DNA of 64,000 nt from Sphingomonas sp. IC081 (GTDB lineage Bacteria > Pseudomonadota > Alphaproteobacteria > Sphingomonadales > Sphingomonadaceae), in NCBI RefSeq assembly GCF_006874585.1, contig NZ_CP029761.1, positions 1,561,001-1,625,000 on the forward strand, given 5' to 3'. The translations under genes and the position numbers were made by a program. Below are positions 43,409 through 51,166 of the stretch, in pieces; the stretch's first letter is position 1, and each line of letters opens with the position of its first letter. The notes below the pieces were generated by a model that was not told where the DNA came from, did no database searches, and saw only the letters and a list, made by a program, of their open reading frames with translations.

Positions 43409-43830
43409 CAGGCAACCCTCCACGCAACGGTGCAAACACGAGCGGGGCCGCGCATGACTTCGCCGTTGGCAAATCCGATGAGGTGTTCACCAGCGTCGAT
43501 CATAACGCCGAGCCCGGTCCACGGGCGCTCATCCGATCCGCCCGGAAAACCGACGATATCACCGGGTAGCGCCATCGCAGGCGGGATGCGCTGGAACCCA
43601 TAAGCGTCGATGAAATCTTCCATCGACGCGCAGCCCAACGCTGTCATCGCGCGTTTTGCGCCGAGTTCGGTCGAGTACCGGCGCGCCTCCGCGAGCCGGG
43701 TTTCGAAGCCCATGTTTTCGAGGTGACGGCCTGCGAGGATGCCGCAGTCAGCTTCTCCCCATTTAAACGGTTGGCCGAAGAATTCGTCGATTGATTTCTG
43801 TGTGCGCTCAACGCGCTCAAGCAAGTTCAT
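43408..43830 (-). CDS. DUF6950/NlpC-P60-like tail tip protein (140 aa)
   Basis: MNLLERVERTQKSIDEFFGQ is followed by FKWGEADCGILAGRHLENMG, where the Cys after ADC sits as in NlpC/P60-type folds. LPGDIVGFPGG and DAGEHLIGFANG are later family motifs. Such proteins precede gpJ-like genes in many siphophages, probably taking part in tip assembly or cell-wall entry. The gene begins 5 nt after an ATAAATA motif and overlaps gpJ by 1 base. Confidence 0.75.
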   Translation of the reverse strand: MNLLERVERTQKSIDEFFGQPFKWGEADCGILAGRHLENMGFETRLAEARRYSTELGAKRAMTALGCASMEDFIDAYGFQRIPPAMALPGDIVGFPGGSDERPWTGLGVMIDAGEHLIGFANGEVMRGPARVCTVAWRVA

Positions 43831-43835
43831 GCTGG

Positions 43836-43842
43836 TATTTAT
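43836..43842 (-). promoter_or_regulatory. ATAAATA start-proximal motif (DUF6950)
   Basis: ATAAATA on the minus strand ends 5 nt (CCAGC) before the ATG at 43830, and begins 8 nt after the stop of the upstream minor tail gene. Confidence 0.6.
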
Positions 43843-43850
43843 TCGGCCAG

Positions 43851-44501
43851 CTACTGGAACAGGCCCTTCCCCGGCTTGGGTCCGGCTGCTGGAATAGGCG
43901 TTGTGGACGGCTTGCCCGCCTCACCGCCCCAGTAGATTTCGACGGTGGAATCGACATTGAAGTCGAAGCCCGTTTCACCCGGCCAGATGGCTTGATGCCA
44001 CGCAGAATTCAGCGCCTCGCCTTCATTCTCCGCGAACATTCGGTCATAGGCAGACACAGTGACGAGTTCGCAAGATTGCGCGTTTGACTGGATGTTCGTG
44101 ACGACCGTATCGAGCCGACCGCTCCACAAAAGCTCGGGATCACCGATCACCGCCCCGGTCAGGTCGTCGATCAGGCCAAACCAGATGCGCACCGGGCTGC
44201 CCTGATTTTCCGGAGCGGAGATTTCACCGATGGAATTGGCTGAGATCGGCAAGATGGAAACGCTGACAGAAGGGGCTTCAGAAGCGATCTGCTCCGAGAT
44301 CGTGTCGATGCCGCCCAATGTACCGAACACAGGATCGCGCCCGCTGAAGGTTGCCAAGACACCATCGATGGAAAACGAAATCGTCGCGCTCGCATCGAGG
44401 AGATGGATGGACGTGCCCGTCGATTGAAGATCGATCTTGACCGCCTGAAAAGTCCGCAGCGACGGCGCGGACAAACCGGCGAGAAGCGCCGCGTCCATCA
44501 A
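43851..44501 (-). CDS. Minor tail protein (216 aa)
   Basis: MMDAALLAGLSAPSLRTFQA continues as a beta-rich protein (DLTGAVIGDPELLWSGRLDT, SCELVTVSAYDRMFAENEG). Its place between the distal tail gene and the DUF6950/gpJ genes corresponds to baseplate-hub proteins of the DUF2163 or gpL type; the exact family is not clear to me. It overlaps the upstream gene by 4 bp. Confidence 0.7.
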   Translation of the reverse strand: MMDAALLAGLSAPSLRTFQAVKIDLQSTGTSIHLLDASATISFSIDGVLATFSGRDPVFGTLGGIDTISEQIASEAPSVSVSILPISANSIGEISAPENQGSPVRIWFGLIDDLTGAVIGDPELLWSGRLDTVVTNIQSNAQSCELVTVSAYDRMFAENEGEALNSAWHQAIWPGETGFDFNVDSTVEIYWGGEAGKPSTTPIPAAGPKPGKGLFQ

Positions 44502-45067
44502 AACGCCTCGCTGATTTCGAATGACAGGCCGACATTTTCAGCGAGGCCAACTGTCCAGCTTGCCGAATTGCCTGACACGAACCCCATGATTTTCGGGGCT
44601 GCAAAGTCCACGGCCTCACCGCCCGCGAGGGGAGCTTTGAGCGCCGGTTGTATGGTCAGCTTATTGCCATCGACCGCCGTGATCTGATGGAGGTAATGGA
44701 TCGCATTCTTTTCGATGGAGATTAGCTGGCCGACGATTTTGTCCGCCCCTCCGCCCGAAATGGTGATCTGGCGTCCAGATGAGACGGCTGCGGCAATCGA
44801 TCCGGTGGACCACTTCGAAGTATCCACTCCCGGTTGAGGCACCCGCATGATCACGTGCTCGGCTAGGCCAGCAATGCAAGCCGCGATGACCGGACCGGCT
44901 TGCCGTGCGAACATCTTGCGGCACTCGATAGATATCGACCACTTATCGCCGAGACGCGACACTCTCTGGACCGGCCCCGCCAAAAACGGGGTTTGATCGA
45001 CAGCCGAAGAAGTGAGTTTTATTTCTGTGCTTGAACCGAATGGAATTGCCGGAAATGTGATCGCCAT
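44498..45067 (-). CDS. Distal tail/minor tail protein (189 aa)
   Basis: MAITFPAIPFGSSTEIKLTS is followed by GPVQRVSRLGDKWSISIECR, and the protein is beta-rich throughout. The gene follows the tape measure by 30 bp, the usual place of the distal tail protein that caps the tube. The ATG is 4 nt from an ATAAATA motif. Confidence 0.7.
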   Translation of the reverse strand: MAITFPAIPFGSSTEIKLTSSAVDQTPFLAGPVQRVSRLGDKWSISIECRKMFARQAGPVIAACIAGLAEHVIMRVPQPGVDTSKWSTGSIAAAVSSGRQITISGGGADKIVGQLISIEKNAIHYLHQITAVDGNKLTIQPALKAPLAGGEAVDFAAPKIMGFVSGNSASWTVGLAENVGLSFEISEAF

Positions 45068-45071
45068 GACC

Positions 45072-45078
45072 TATTTAT
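45072..45078 (-). promoter_or_regulatory. ATAAATA start-proximal motif (distal tail)
   Basis: ATAAATA on the minus strand ends 4 nt (GGTC) before the ATG at 45067, inside the 30-bp gap after the tape-measure stop. Confidence 0.6.
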
Positions 45079-45097
45079 CACGGCGACCACATTCCGA

Positions 45098-48043
45098 TTA
45101 TCGATAGAGCGTGTTGCGGTTACGCTTGGTCTGATCGCGGTTCGTCATTTTCTGCGCAGCCTGCACGGTCTGCGCCTGACTATCACGAATCCAACCCTTC
45201 ACCGCTGACGTGAGCACCGCATCGTTGGCGTTTACGGTGGTGTTCATGACGAGGGATTGCCCGCCCGCGCCCAGCGCCTGCGTGTTCTGCTGGAGCGCGG
45301 AACTCAGCAAGTTGTTGGGCGCGATCTGACTGCCTCCGGGCAGGTAGAGGAGTTCAGGCCCCTTCTCGCCCACGGTGGTCAAGCCGCCTCGCCAATTATT
45401 CGTGCCCGTCGCGTTTTTCCCGAGGGTCACGCTGCTGGATGGCTGCGTGGAAAGGCCCAGCGCCGATTTACCCAGCCCGGACACACCGAAGGCGCGCCCG
45501 ATAGATTCAAAAATGACAAACCGCACCGCCATTTCGATCAGGTTAGCGATCACGGCCTTTGCCATGTCGGCCATAGCTTCCTTGAACGACTGCGCGCCCA
45601 TGATGGCCTGCGTGAACCCGCTGGTAATGTCGTCAAGCGCACCGGTTGCAATATCGCCCAGTTGGGCGTTGAGCGTGCCGAAACTGTCCGCATGTTCCTT
45701 GACGCGCCCGAGGACACTCGGGTCATCTTTGGCCTGATCCCGCACCGTGTTGTCGGTTTCGCGCTCTTGTGAGGCCTCGAAATTCTTGTCCATCTGCGCA
45801 AGCATTGCGTCGATGCGCTGGCGCGAGAGGCCGAGAAGCTGGAGGTCAGCTTCATACTGCTGACGACGCACCGCGAATTCGAGGCGGTCGGCCTCCTGAC
45901 GCTTTTCCAGCGCTTCGAGTTCGTACTCGTGGCGCTTCGTCGCGGTGCGGGCGTACTTCGCCCGGTCATCGAGGTAATCGGCTTCGGAGCGAAGCGTGTC
46001 GGCGGCAAGATCGGCATCTTCCTGCGCGATCTTGTTCTTTCGATCAGCAATTTCGCGGGCGTTCTCGGCTGCGAGGTTGGTCGACTCAATAGCAGCGAGT
46101 TCCTGCGTTTTCGCGGTCAGGGCATCGCCTGCCGTCTTAGTCAGTTGCCCGGACGTGACCCGCTGTTTGATCGCGTCGATCTTGTCTGCGGTCTGAAGGT
46201 CGAGAATTTCACGCTGGAGACGCAGCTTCGCCTCAAGGTCGGTCGTTTCCGAGAGGAGAAGCTGACGGCGCTCGATTTCCAGTTGCCGGTTTTCATCGGT
46301 GCCGTCGCTGGGCGTGGAGCCCTTGCCTTTCGAGCCCTTCTTCTTCGGCGCGTCGGTGGGGGCGTCTAGCTTGGCCGGAGCATCGACGAACTTTTCACGT
46401 GATTTCGGGTCAAGCAGGGCGTCCCGGACGGCCTTCGCCTGCGCGAGATCACGGGCCTCCTGACTCCGGTTCGCGGCACTGACGGCCTGCTGTTGCCATG
46501 CCCCGCGCCCGTCATTGATGCCGAATTTGCGGTCCATCGGGTCGCGCCCGAAGGTTGAAACAGTCGGAGTGGCCTTTGCCGTTTCTTCGGCAACCTTACG
46601 GTTGTACTTCCCCTGCGCATCGACGACCGCAGCATTTGCGATGTCATAGGCCGCCTGACGGGCGGCTTCGGCGAGAAGCTGGTACTTGTCGGTAAGCTTC
46701 TCGACCTCAACCCTGAGGCCTCGCGTTTTCGCGCCCGCTATGACGCTCGCCTTGGTGACACCGCCAGTGGCTGCCGCTGCGTTCGTCGCTGCATCGGCTT
46801 CCACGTCCAGCTTCGTGGCTAGTTCGCCCACTTGTGTGCGAAGTTCAGCGCTGCGCTGGTTACTTTCGGCGGTCGTATACGCCCAATATGCCATACCTGC
46901 TGCGACCGCAGTGAGCGCAATTCCCAATGGCCCACCGAGCGCAGCCGAAAGGCCTGTGGCCGCCATGGTTGCGCCATTCATCGCCGTCGCGCCGAGCGCA
47001 ATCGAGCGTGAGGCAACACCGTAAACCGCTGCCGAAGATGCAGCGGCAGCGGCATTCGCAACCATGGCTGTAGTGGCGCGGGCGATACCCGGTATCAACG
47101 TCGCAGCATAAATGCCGGCGATGACGGCGAGCGCATCGGCGACAAGCGGAAGGTTGTCCGCGAGGGCCTTGATGCCCTCGACCAGAATAGCAGTTGCGCC
47201 GCTGGCCTGATTGCTATCGCCGACATATTTCGTGAAGGAATTCGAGAGGATCGTCATCGCCTGCGAGAGCGTGGTCGCGGCCTGCGCGGCCTTGCCCTCC
47301 AACATGTCCGAGCCTGCGAGAACCGCATCGAAAAATGCCTTCGATGTGACGTTCCCCGCCTTAACATCCTTGGTCAACTTGGCCACCGACCCGCCCCATT
47401 TGTCGGAACCGGCTGCGGCGGCTTCGAGGAGCGGACGAACGCCATCAATGAGCGAATTATACTCCTCCGCCTGTATCTTGCCGCCCGACAGGGCTTGCGA
47501 AAGCTGGAGTAGCGCGCCGCTGGCCGATTCAGCCGATCCACCCTGCACGCGAAGCGCGGTTGCGACAGTGCCGCTGAATTTGATCAGGTCGGCTTGCGTT
47601 GCGCCGAGTTCCTTGGCCGACCCGGCTGCGCGGCCATAGAGGACACCGAGGCTCTCGATCTCGACGCCATTTCGCTGCGCGATGGAGAAAAGCTGTTCCT
47701 GAATGCCCGCAAGTTGCAGAGACGAAACACCCGCTACCTTCAGGCTGTTCGTGAATCTGGTCCATGTGTCCGCAGCCCGCAGGACTTCCGATGTTCCGAA
47801 CATCCCGGCGAGAATGGGCGCGAAGCGCTTGATCTCGTCGCGCATCGAAGAAATCTGTCTGCGAAGATACTTCGATGGATCGTTGTCATTCCACGCCCGC
47901 GCCGCGCGCTGTGCCGCCCTCGCCTGATCAGCGGCTAGTTGTGCGGCGGCACGTGCATTGAGATTCTGGAGGCGGCGAAGTTCACGCTCAAATTGCGTGA
48001 TATCTGCGGAGAAACGGGTGGTAAGTGCATTTGATGAAGCCAT
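45098..48043 (-). CDS. Tail tape-measure protein (981 aa)
   Basis: An N-terminal coiled coil (FERELRRLQNLNARAAAQLA) leads into a tape-measure domain at about residues 75-270 (SEVLRAADTWTRFTNSLKVA, GGSAESASGALLQLSQALSG). A hydrophobic Ala-rich zone follows at about 300-400 (ATTAMVANAAAAASSAAVYG), then long charged coiled coils (SEADYLDDRAKYAR-like, LEALEKRQEADRLEFAVRRQ) and a C-terminal tail (GEKGPELLYLPGGSQIAPNN). It sets tail length and is ejected into the cell. It starts 15 bp after the frameshifted chaperone stop. Confidence 0.9.
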   Translation of the reverse strand: MASSNALTTRFSADITQFERELRRLQNLNARAAAQLAADQARAAQRAARAWNDNDPSKYLRRQISSMRDEIKRFAPILAGMFGTSEVLRAADTWTRFTNSLKVAGVSSLQLAGIQEQLFSIAQRNGVEIESLGVLYGRAAGSAKELGATQADLIKFSGTVATALRVQGGSAESASGALLQLSQALSGGKIQAEEYNSLIDGVRPLLEAAAAGSDKWGGSVAKLTKDVKAGNVTSKAFFDAVLAGSDMLEGKAAQAATTLSQAMTILSNSFTKYVGDSNQASGATAILVEGIKALADNLPLVADALAVIAGIYAATLIPGIARATTAMVANAAAAASSAAVYGVASRSIALGATAMNGATMAATGLSAALGGPLGIALTAVAAGMAYWAYTTAESNQRSAELRTQVGELATKLDVEADAATNAAAATGGVTKASVIAGAKTRGLRVEVEKLTDKYQLLAEAARQAAYDIANAAVVDAQGKYNRKVAEETAKATPTVSTFGRDPMDRKFGINDGRGAWQQQAVSAANRSQEARDLAQAKAVRDALLDPKSREKFVDAPAKLDAPTDAPKKKGSKGKGSTPSDGTDENRQLEIERRQLLLSETTDLEAKLRLQREILDLQTADKIDAIKQRVTSGQLTKTAGDALTAKTQELAAIESTNLAAENAREIADRKNKIAQEDADLAADTLRSEADYLDDRAKYARTATKRHEYELEALEKRQEADRLEFAVRRQQYEADLQLLGLSRQRIDAMLAQMDKNFEASQERETDNTVRDQAKDDPSVLGRVKEHADSFGTLNAQLGDIATGALDDITSGFTQAIMGAQSFKEAMADMAKAVIANLIEMAVRFVIFESIGRAFGVSGLGKSALGLSTQPSSSVTLGKNATGTNNWRGGLTTVGEKGPELLYLPGGSQIAPNNLLSSALQQNTQALGAGGQSLVMNTTVNANDAVLTSAVKGWIRDSQAQTVQAAQKMTNRDQTKRNRNTLYR

Positions 48044-48047
48044 GCAC

Positions 48048-48054
48048 TATTTAT
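48048..48054 (-). promoter_or_regulatory. ATAAATA start-proximal motif (tape measure)
   Basis: ATAAATA on the minus strand ends 4 nt (GTGC) before the tape-measure ATG and starts only 3 nt after the TAA stop of the chaperone fusion, so it fills the whole gap. Confidence 0.6.
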
Positions 48055-48057
48055 TTT

Positions 48058-48668
48058 TTATTGACGGATCGACTGACTCGGTTCGCCGAACTGCGACATC
48101 CATTTCTCAAATTCGTCTTCGCTCGGTGCCGAACTCTGGCGCTCGCCCGATGAATGGAATTTGCGGAACCCGGCCAACGTAAAATTGTACTCCCAGAGCG
48201 ACATTTCCTTCACGTCGCGCGGGGTGAAACCGGCTGCACCTGCGTTTTCATAAAATCTGCCCCATGGAATCAGTCCACGGGGGTCTGCGGAAAAGGGTCT
48301 TCGTCACCCTCCCCGTCGATTGCCTCGGGCTGCTCGTCATCGACGCCCATAATCGCGGCAAAAAGCGCCTCACCCGCCAGACCTGCATAAGTCATCAGGT
48401 TGCCGGGAGTGATAGCGCGGGTGACGAGATCGTAAGCCTGTTGCTCACCCATGCCGCCGCCGATCAGGGCAAGCCGCACCGTCTCGGTAATGTCAGTGAC
48501 CCGCCATTCTCCGTGCACGATGCGGTTTGCGAGAACATATGGACCCACCCCGGTCTTTTCCTGCAACGTGATTAGTTCACCGATGCGCAGCGCGAGACGG
48601 AAGTAACCGTCATGAACAAAGACATTTTCGAGGACGGCGGAACGTGACTGGTGGGGATTGGTATGCAT
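48058..48668 (-). CDS. Tail assembly chaperone, long form by -1 frameshift (gpGT-like)
   Basis: The zero-frame product is 132 residues (48270-48668; MHTNPHQSRSAVLENVFVHD to FPQTPVD). Near its end a canonical slippery heptamer allows a -1 shift, after which the frame is open for about 70 more residues (LIPWGRFYENAGAAGFTPRD, MSLWEYNFTLAGFRKF) to a TAA at 48058. The total is about 203 residues. The extension reads like a tail-chaperone C-terminal domain. This is the conserved G/G-T arrangement just before the tape measure. Both forms coat the tape measure during tail assembly and are not in the virion. Confidence 0.8.
48291..48297 (-). promoter_or_regulatory. -1 ribosomal frameshift slippery site CCCTTTT
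   Basis: On the minus strand the zero frame reads GAC CCT TTT CCG, so the heptamer C-CCT-TTT fits X-XXY-YYZ. A -1 slip gives CCC TTT TCC and opens the downstream frame with no stop until 48058. The zero-frame stop follows 5 codons later. Confidence 0.75.
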
Positions 48669-48673
48669 GGCAG

Positions 48674-48680
48674 TATTTAT
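48674..48680 (-). promoter_or_regulatory. ATAAATA start-proximal motif (tail chaperone)
   Basis: ATAAATA on the minus strand ends 5 nt (CTGCC) before the ATG at 48668, in the 45-bp gap after the tail-tube gene. Confidence 0.6.
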
Positions 48681-48713
48681 GCTCCATGCAACAAACCCCC
48701 GCCGTGTTGAGGA

Positions 48714-49142
48714 TCAGACCTCGGTGACGGTCACCGCACCAGCCTGTTCGAGCGTGATCTGGCAAGTCGAGGACTTGAGGCGCTCGCCCGTCATCTGGAA
48801 CGAGGTGAGGGTGAACGGGCCTTCGACCATCCATGTGCCATCGGTGACCTGAAGGTTTTTGATCAGGCCGCCCTGCGCCCATGCGAGCCATTCGTGTACG
48901 TCGCCCCTATTGACCATGCCTTCGCCGTCGATCTTGCAGTCCGTGGCCGTGACGCGGCGAACCGTCTGGGCCGGTGCTGACTGATTTTCAAGATCGATAA
49001 GCTGATCGGTTTCAGTCGAAGTCGAGAACGAAATCGAACGCGAGGTATTGATAAGCGTGGGAGCGGCGAACACTTCCGGCGTTGCGCCGTTCCCGATCTT
49101 CACAAAGATAGTTTCGCCCAAAACGGGCACGATGTAGGACAT
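48714..49142 (-). CDS. Major tail tube protein (142 aa)
   Basis: MSYIVPVLGETIFVKIGNGA begins a beta-sandwich protein with FAAPTLINTSRSISFSTSTE, KIDGEGMVNRGDVHEWLAW and FTLTSFQMTGERLKSSTCQI. This fits the gene-transfer-agent/TP901-1 type of tail tube subunit. Position between DUF3168 and the chaperone is diagnostic. It is one of two late genes here with a true leader and an AGGAG. Confidence 0.85.
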   Translation of the reverse strand: MSYIVPVLGETIFVKIGNGATPEVFAAPTLINTSRSISFSTSTETDQLIDLENQSAPAQTVRRVTATDCKIDGEGMVNRGDVHEWLAWAQGGLIKNLQVTDGTWMVEGPFTLTSFQMTGERLKSSTCQITLEQAGAVTVTEV

Positions 49143-49181
49143 TTTTAAAATTAGCTCCTGTTAGTCTAACCGACTATTTAT
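49143..49181 (-). promoter_or_regulatory. ATAAATA motif plus 32-nt leader with AGGAG (tail tube)
   Basis: The motif is at 49175-49181. The 32 nt between it and the ATG start with GTCGGTTAGACTAAC, a small dyad, and contain AGGAG 12 nt before the ATG. The motif therefore cannot act as a ribosome-binding site here and fits better as a -10-like promoter element. Confidence 0.6.
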
Positions 49182-49205
49182 TCACAGGAGTAGTGGCCAC
49201 GCGGC

Positions 49206-49577
49206 CTACAACGGCTGCACAAGGAAACGGAAGGTCATGACGACATGACCAACTTGATTATCCTTTTCATCGACATTGCGCGATTCTTCGAATCCGTATT
49301 CAACAATTCCGAAATTCTCGATTACAATGGGAGCATTGAGCGCAGTCATGACCAGCGCGGCCTGTTCTTTGTGCTGCGGTTTCTTGCCGAAAACATGCAC
49401 GTCAGCAAAACACTCATACATTTCAGCGCTCTCATACGCTGAGAGTATCTGATCATCGCCGATGACCGTCCACGGCAGCGCCGTCCCAGCGGGAACGGTC
49501 GCAAACACGTTGACCACGCCTTCGGACCGAAGCGCTGCAAAAATAGCCGCCTGAAGCGGGAGAGAAGGGTCGATCAT
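49206..49577 (-). CDS. DUF3168 tail completion protein (123 aa)
   Basis: MIDPSLPLQAAIFAALRSEG and VPAGTALPWTVIGDDQIL are standard DUF3168 features, with AALVMTALNAPIVIENFGI and VVMTFRFLVQPL at the end. DUF3168 proteins act at the head-tail joint or tail terminator. It overlaps the gp10-like gene by 4 bp. Confidence 0.85.
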   Translation of the reverse strand: MIDPSLPLQAAIFAALRSEGVVNVFATVPAGTALPWTVIGDDQILSAYESAEMYECFADVHVFGKKPQHKEQAALVMTALNAPIVIENFGIVEYGFEESRNVDEKDNQVGHVVMTFRFLVQPL

Positions 49578-49978
49578 ATTCCAAGCTCCTGCTTCAGGGC
49601 CTTACGCACCGCACGGCGCAGGCTGGATTTATGGCGTTTTCGAAAAATACGGGTCAGCGGCACCCAGAAGGGGTTTGCTGCAACGTGAGTCCCGTCCCGA
49701 CCGATGTGGCCGAATTCCAACGGAACCGCGTAATAGAGGGCATCGCTACCCACGCTGACAGTGTATTCCATCAAACGGGAGTCACCGGACTCCACCTTGA
49801 TCGAGTCCGCAAGGTGAGGCGCATCCTCGGTGCGCGGGGTTATGACCTTGCCGCGCTTCGCCATAGCCGTGGCGGTCTTGCGGTTAACATCGTCGATGGC
49901 CGACCGAACCGCACCAGACATACGCCCCAGTCGGGCCACGAAGGCATCGATATCACGGGTATCGACAGGCCTAGTCAT
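49574..49978 (-). CDS. HK97 gp10-like head-tail protein (134 aa)
   Basis: From the ATG at 49978 the product begins MTRPVDTRDIDAFVARLGRM. It has the gp10 pattern KRGKVITPRTEDAPHLADSI and YYAVPLEFGHIGRDGTHVAA, then NPFWVPLTRIFRKRHKSSLR. It overlaps the head-closure gene by 8 bp. A longer frame to 50035 lies inside that neighbour. Confidence 0.85.
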   Translation of the reverse strand: MTRPVDTRDIDAFVARLGRMSGAVRSAIDDVNRKTATAMAKRGKVITPRTEDAPHLADSIKVESGDSRLMEYTVSVGSDALYYAVPLEFGHIGRDGTHVAANPFWVPLTRIFRKRHKSSLRRAVRKALKQELGI

Positions 49979-50327
49979 TGAGACCACCGACCTGCGCAAA
50001 GAGGTTGATCTGCCGTCCGCGCCCTTCGAGGTCACCGGCCCATAGGATATCGTAGGCCTTGCCGTCCTGATCGATCATGCGGTCACCGATATTGACCTCT
50101 GCGACCGGAATGCGGAGCACGATGTCGAAACGGTCGATGCCGCTCGCGCGCATGCTGCGCACTTCCTCCCCGCCGCGCTGCGCTGTGATCGACGCACGTA
50201 TGGTTTCGAGACCGGGCACGACGGCCCATGCCGAAACCGGAACGCCATAGGCATCGGTGCCGATGGCCATGCGCTCAATGCGGACCTGATGGCGAAACGC
50301 ACCAGTGGAAGGCGGAACATATGCCAT
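49971..50327 (-). CDS. Head closure/head-tail adaptor protein (118 aa)
   Basis: The sequence (GAFRHQVRIERMAIGTDAYG, then SAWAVVPGLETIRASITAQR, and IGDRMIDQDGKAYDILWAGD) matches the SPP1 gp16/HK97 head-closure family. The gene shares one base with the connector gene before it. Confidence 0.88.
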   Translation of the reverse strand: MAYVPPSTGAFRHQVRIERMAIGTDAYGVPVSAWAVVPGLETIRASITAQRGGEEVRSMRASGIDRFDIVLRIPVAEVNIGDRMIDQDGKAYDILWAGDLEGRGRQINLFAQVGGLND

Positions 50328-50866
50328 CAGTAGGCTCGATACCGCGAGATGATCGAACTCACCGCGAAGGGTACATCCTTGAGATCGGCAGCCGAGACAG
50401 CTTCACGATTTTCGTAGAAATGGCTGATCAGCATCAGGACCGCATGCCGGAGATCGGCGGGAATGGCCGTGAATCCAGCCGTGAATTCCACCTTCACGTT
50501 GCCGAGTTCACGGCGAACAGAAGGGAACGCCACTTCTACGCGGGCCGGAGTGCTGTCGAGGTCTACGCGGTAGGCCAGCTTCGACACGATCTCACCGCCG
50601 AGCGTGATCCGCTCCACCGACATGACCGGGCACAGGTCGATATCGAAATGACGCGGCAGGCAGTCCATCGTCAGCACCCATTTCGTGGGCTGAAGAGGAA
50701 TTCCTGCGCCATTCGGACCTTCGATCACGGCGGTCGCGGCAGCGATCAGGCGTTCGATGTAAGCGTCGTCGAGACTGTGCGAAACGCGAAGATGGTCGCG
50801 CGCTTCGGAGAGCGAAACGACCGTCGATGTGGGCGCATCGAGGCGCTTGAGGCGCGTCCAGTCCAT
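50327..50866 (-). CDS. Head-tail connector, HK97 gp6-like (179 aa)
   Basis: MDWTRLKRLDAPTSTVVSLS and EARDHLRVSHSLDDAYIERL match the gp6/phage QLRG-type connector start; a helical C-terminus follows (IPADLRHAVLMLISHFYENR). It forms the ring below the portal. It shares one base with both neighbours. Confidence 0.87.
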   Translation of the reverse strand: MDWTRLKRLDAPTSTVVSLSEARDHLRVSHSLDDAYIERLIAAATAVIEGPNGAGIPLQPTKWVLTMDCLPRHFDIDLCPVMSVERITLGGEIVSKLAYRVDLDSTPARVEVAFPSVRRELGNVKVEFTAGFTAIPADLRHAVLMLISHFYENREAVSAADLKDVPFAVSSIISRYRAY

Positions 50867-51090
50867 TATTTCGAGACCTTGGGCTTGGTGGACTTCGCTC
50901 GCAGCCGGGTCGCAACTTCCTTCGCATCGGGGAGCGCTGCGGTCTCGATGGTGTTCGGAGTGTCCGGGGCATCGGCAGGTTCGGCGATGCCGAACGCGAT
51001 CCAGCGCGCGCCCTCATCGGTATCGACGATGTCGCCGGGCTGGTGATTGACGGAAGGGCCGACGAGGCCCGATTTCATACGCACTTTCAT
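50866..51090 (-). CDS. Small head-region protein (74 aa)
   Basis: From the ATG at 51090 the frame reads MKVRMKSGLVGPSVNHQPGD, then IVDTDEGARWIAFGIAEPAD and an acidic-to-basic tail (RLRAKSTKPKVSK). A longer frame upstream overlaps the capsid gene antisense-free but has the wrong composition. Small proteins of this kind often follow the capsid gene in HK97-type phages; function unknown. It is preceded by a CTAAATA motif and a terminator. Confidence 0.65.
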   Translation of the reverse strand: MKVRMKSGLVGPSVNHQPGDIVDTDEGARWIAFGIAEPADAPDTPNTIETAALPDAKEVATRLRAKSTKPKVSK

Positions 51091-51094
51091 CGAG

Positions 51095-51101
51095 TATTTA
51101 G
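51095..51101 (-). promoter_or_regulatory. CTAAATA start-proximal motif (74-aa gene)
   Basis: CTAAATA on the minus strand ends 4 nt (CTCG) before the ATG at 51090 and lies just downstream of a terminator, so a new transcript must start here if the terminator works. Confidence 0.55.
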
Positions 51102-51110
51102 TTGAAATGG

Positions 51111-51142
51111 AAAAGGGACGGCCCATGAGAGCCGCCCCTTTG
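51111..51142 (-). terminator. Rho-independent terminator after the capsid gene
   Basis: On the minus strand AAAGGGGCGGC and GCCGTCCCTTT pair (one mismatch) around an 8-nt loop and run into TTTTCC. It begins about 25 bp after the capsid stop. Confidence 0.7.
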
Positions 51143-51166
51143 CCTTCTTGGTATTTGGCCGGAAAA

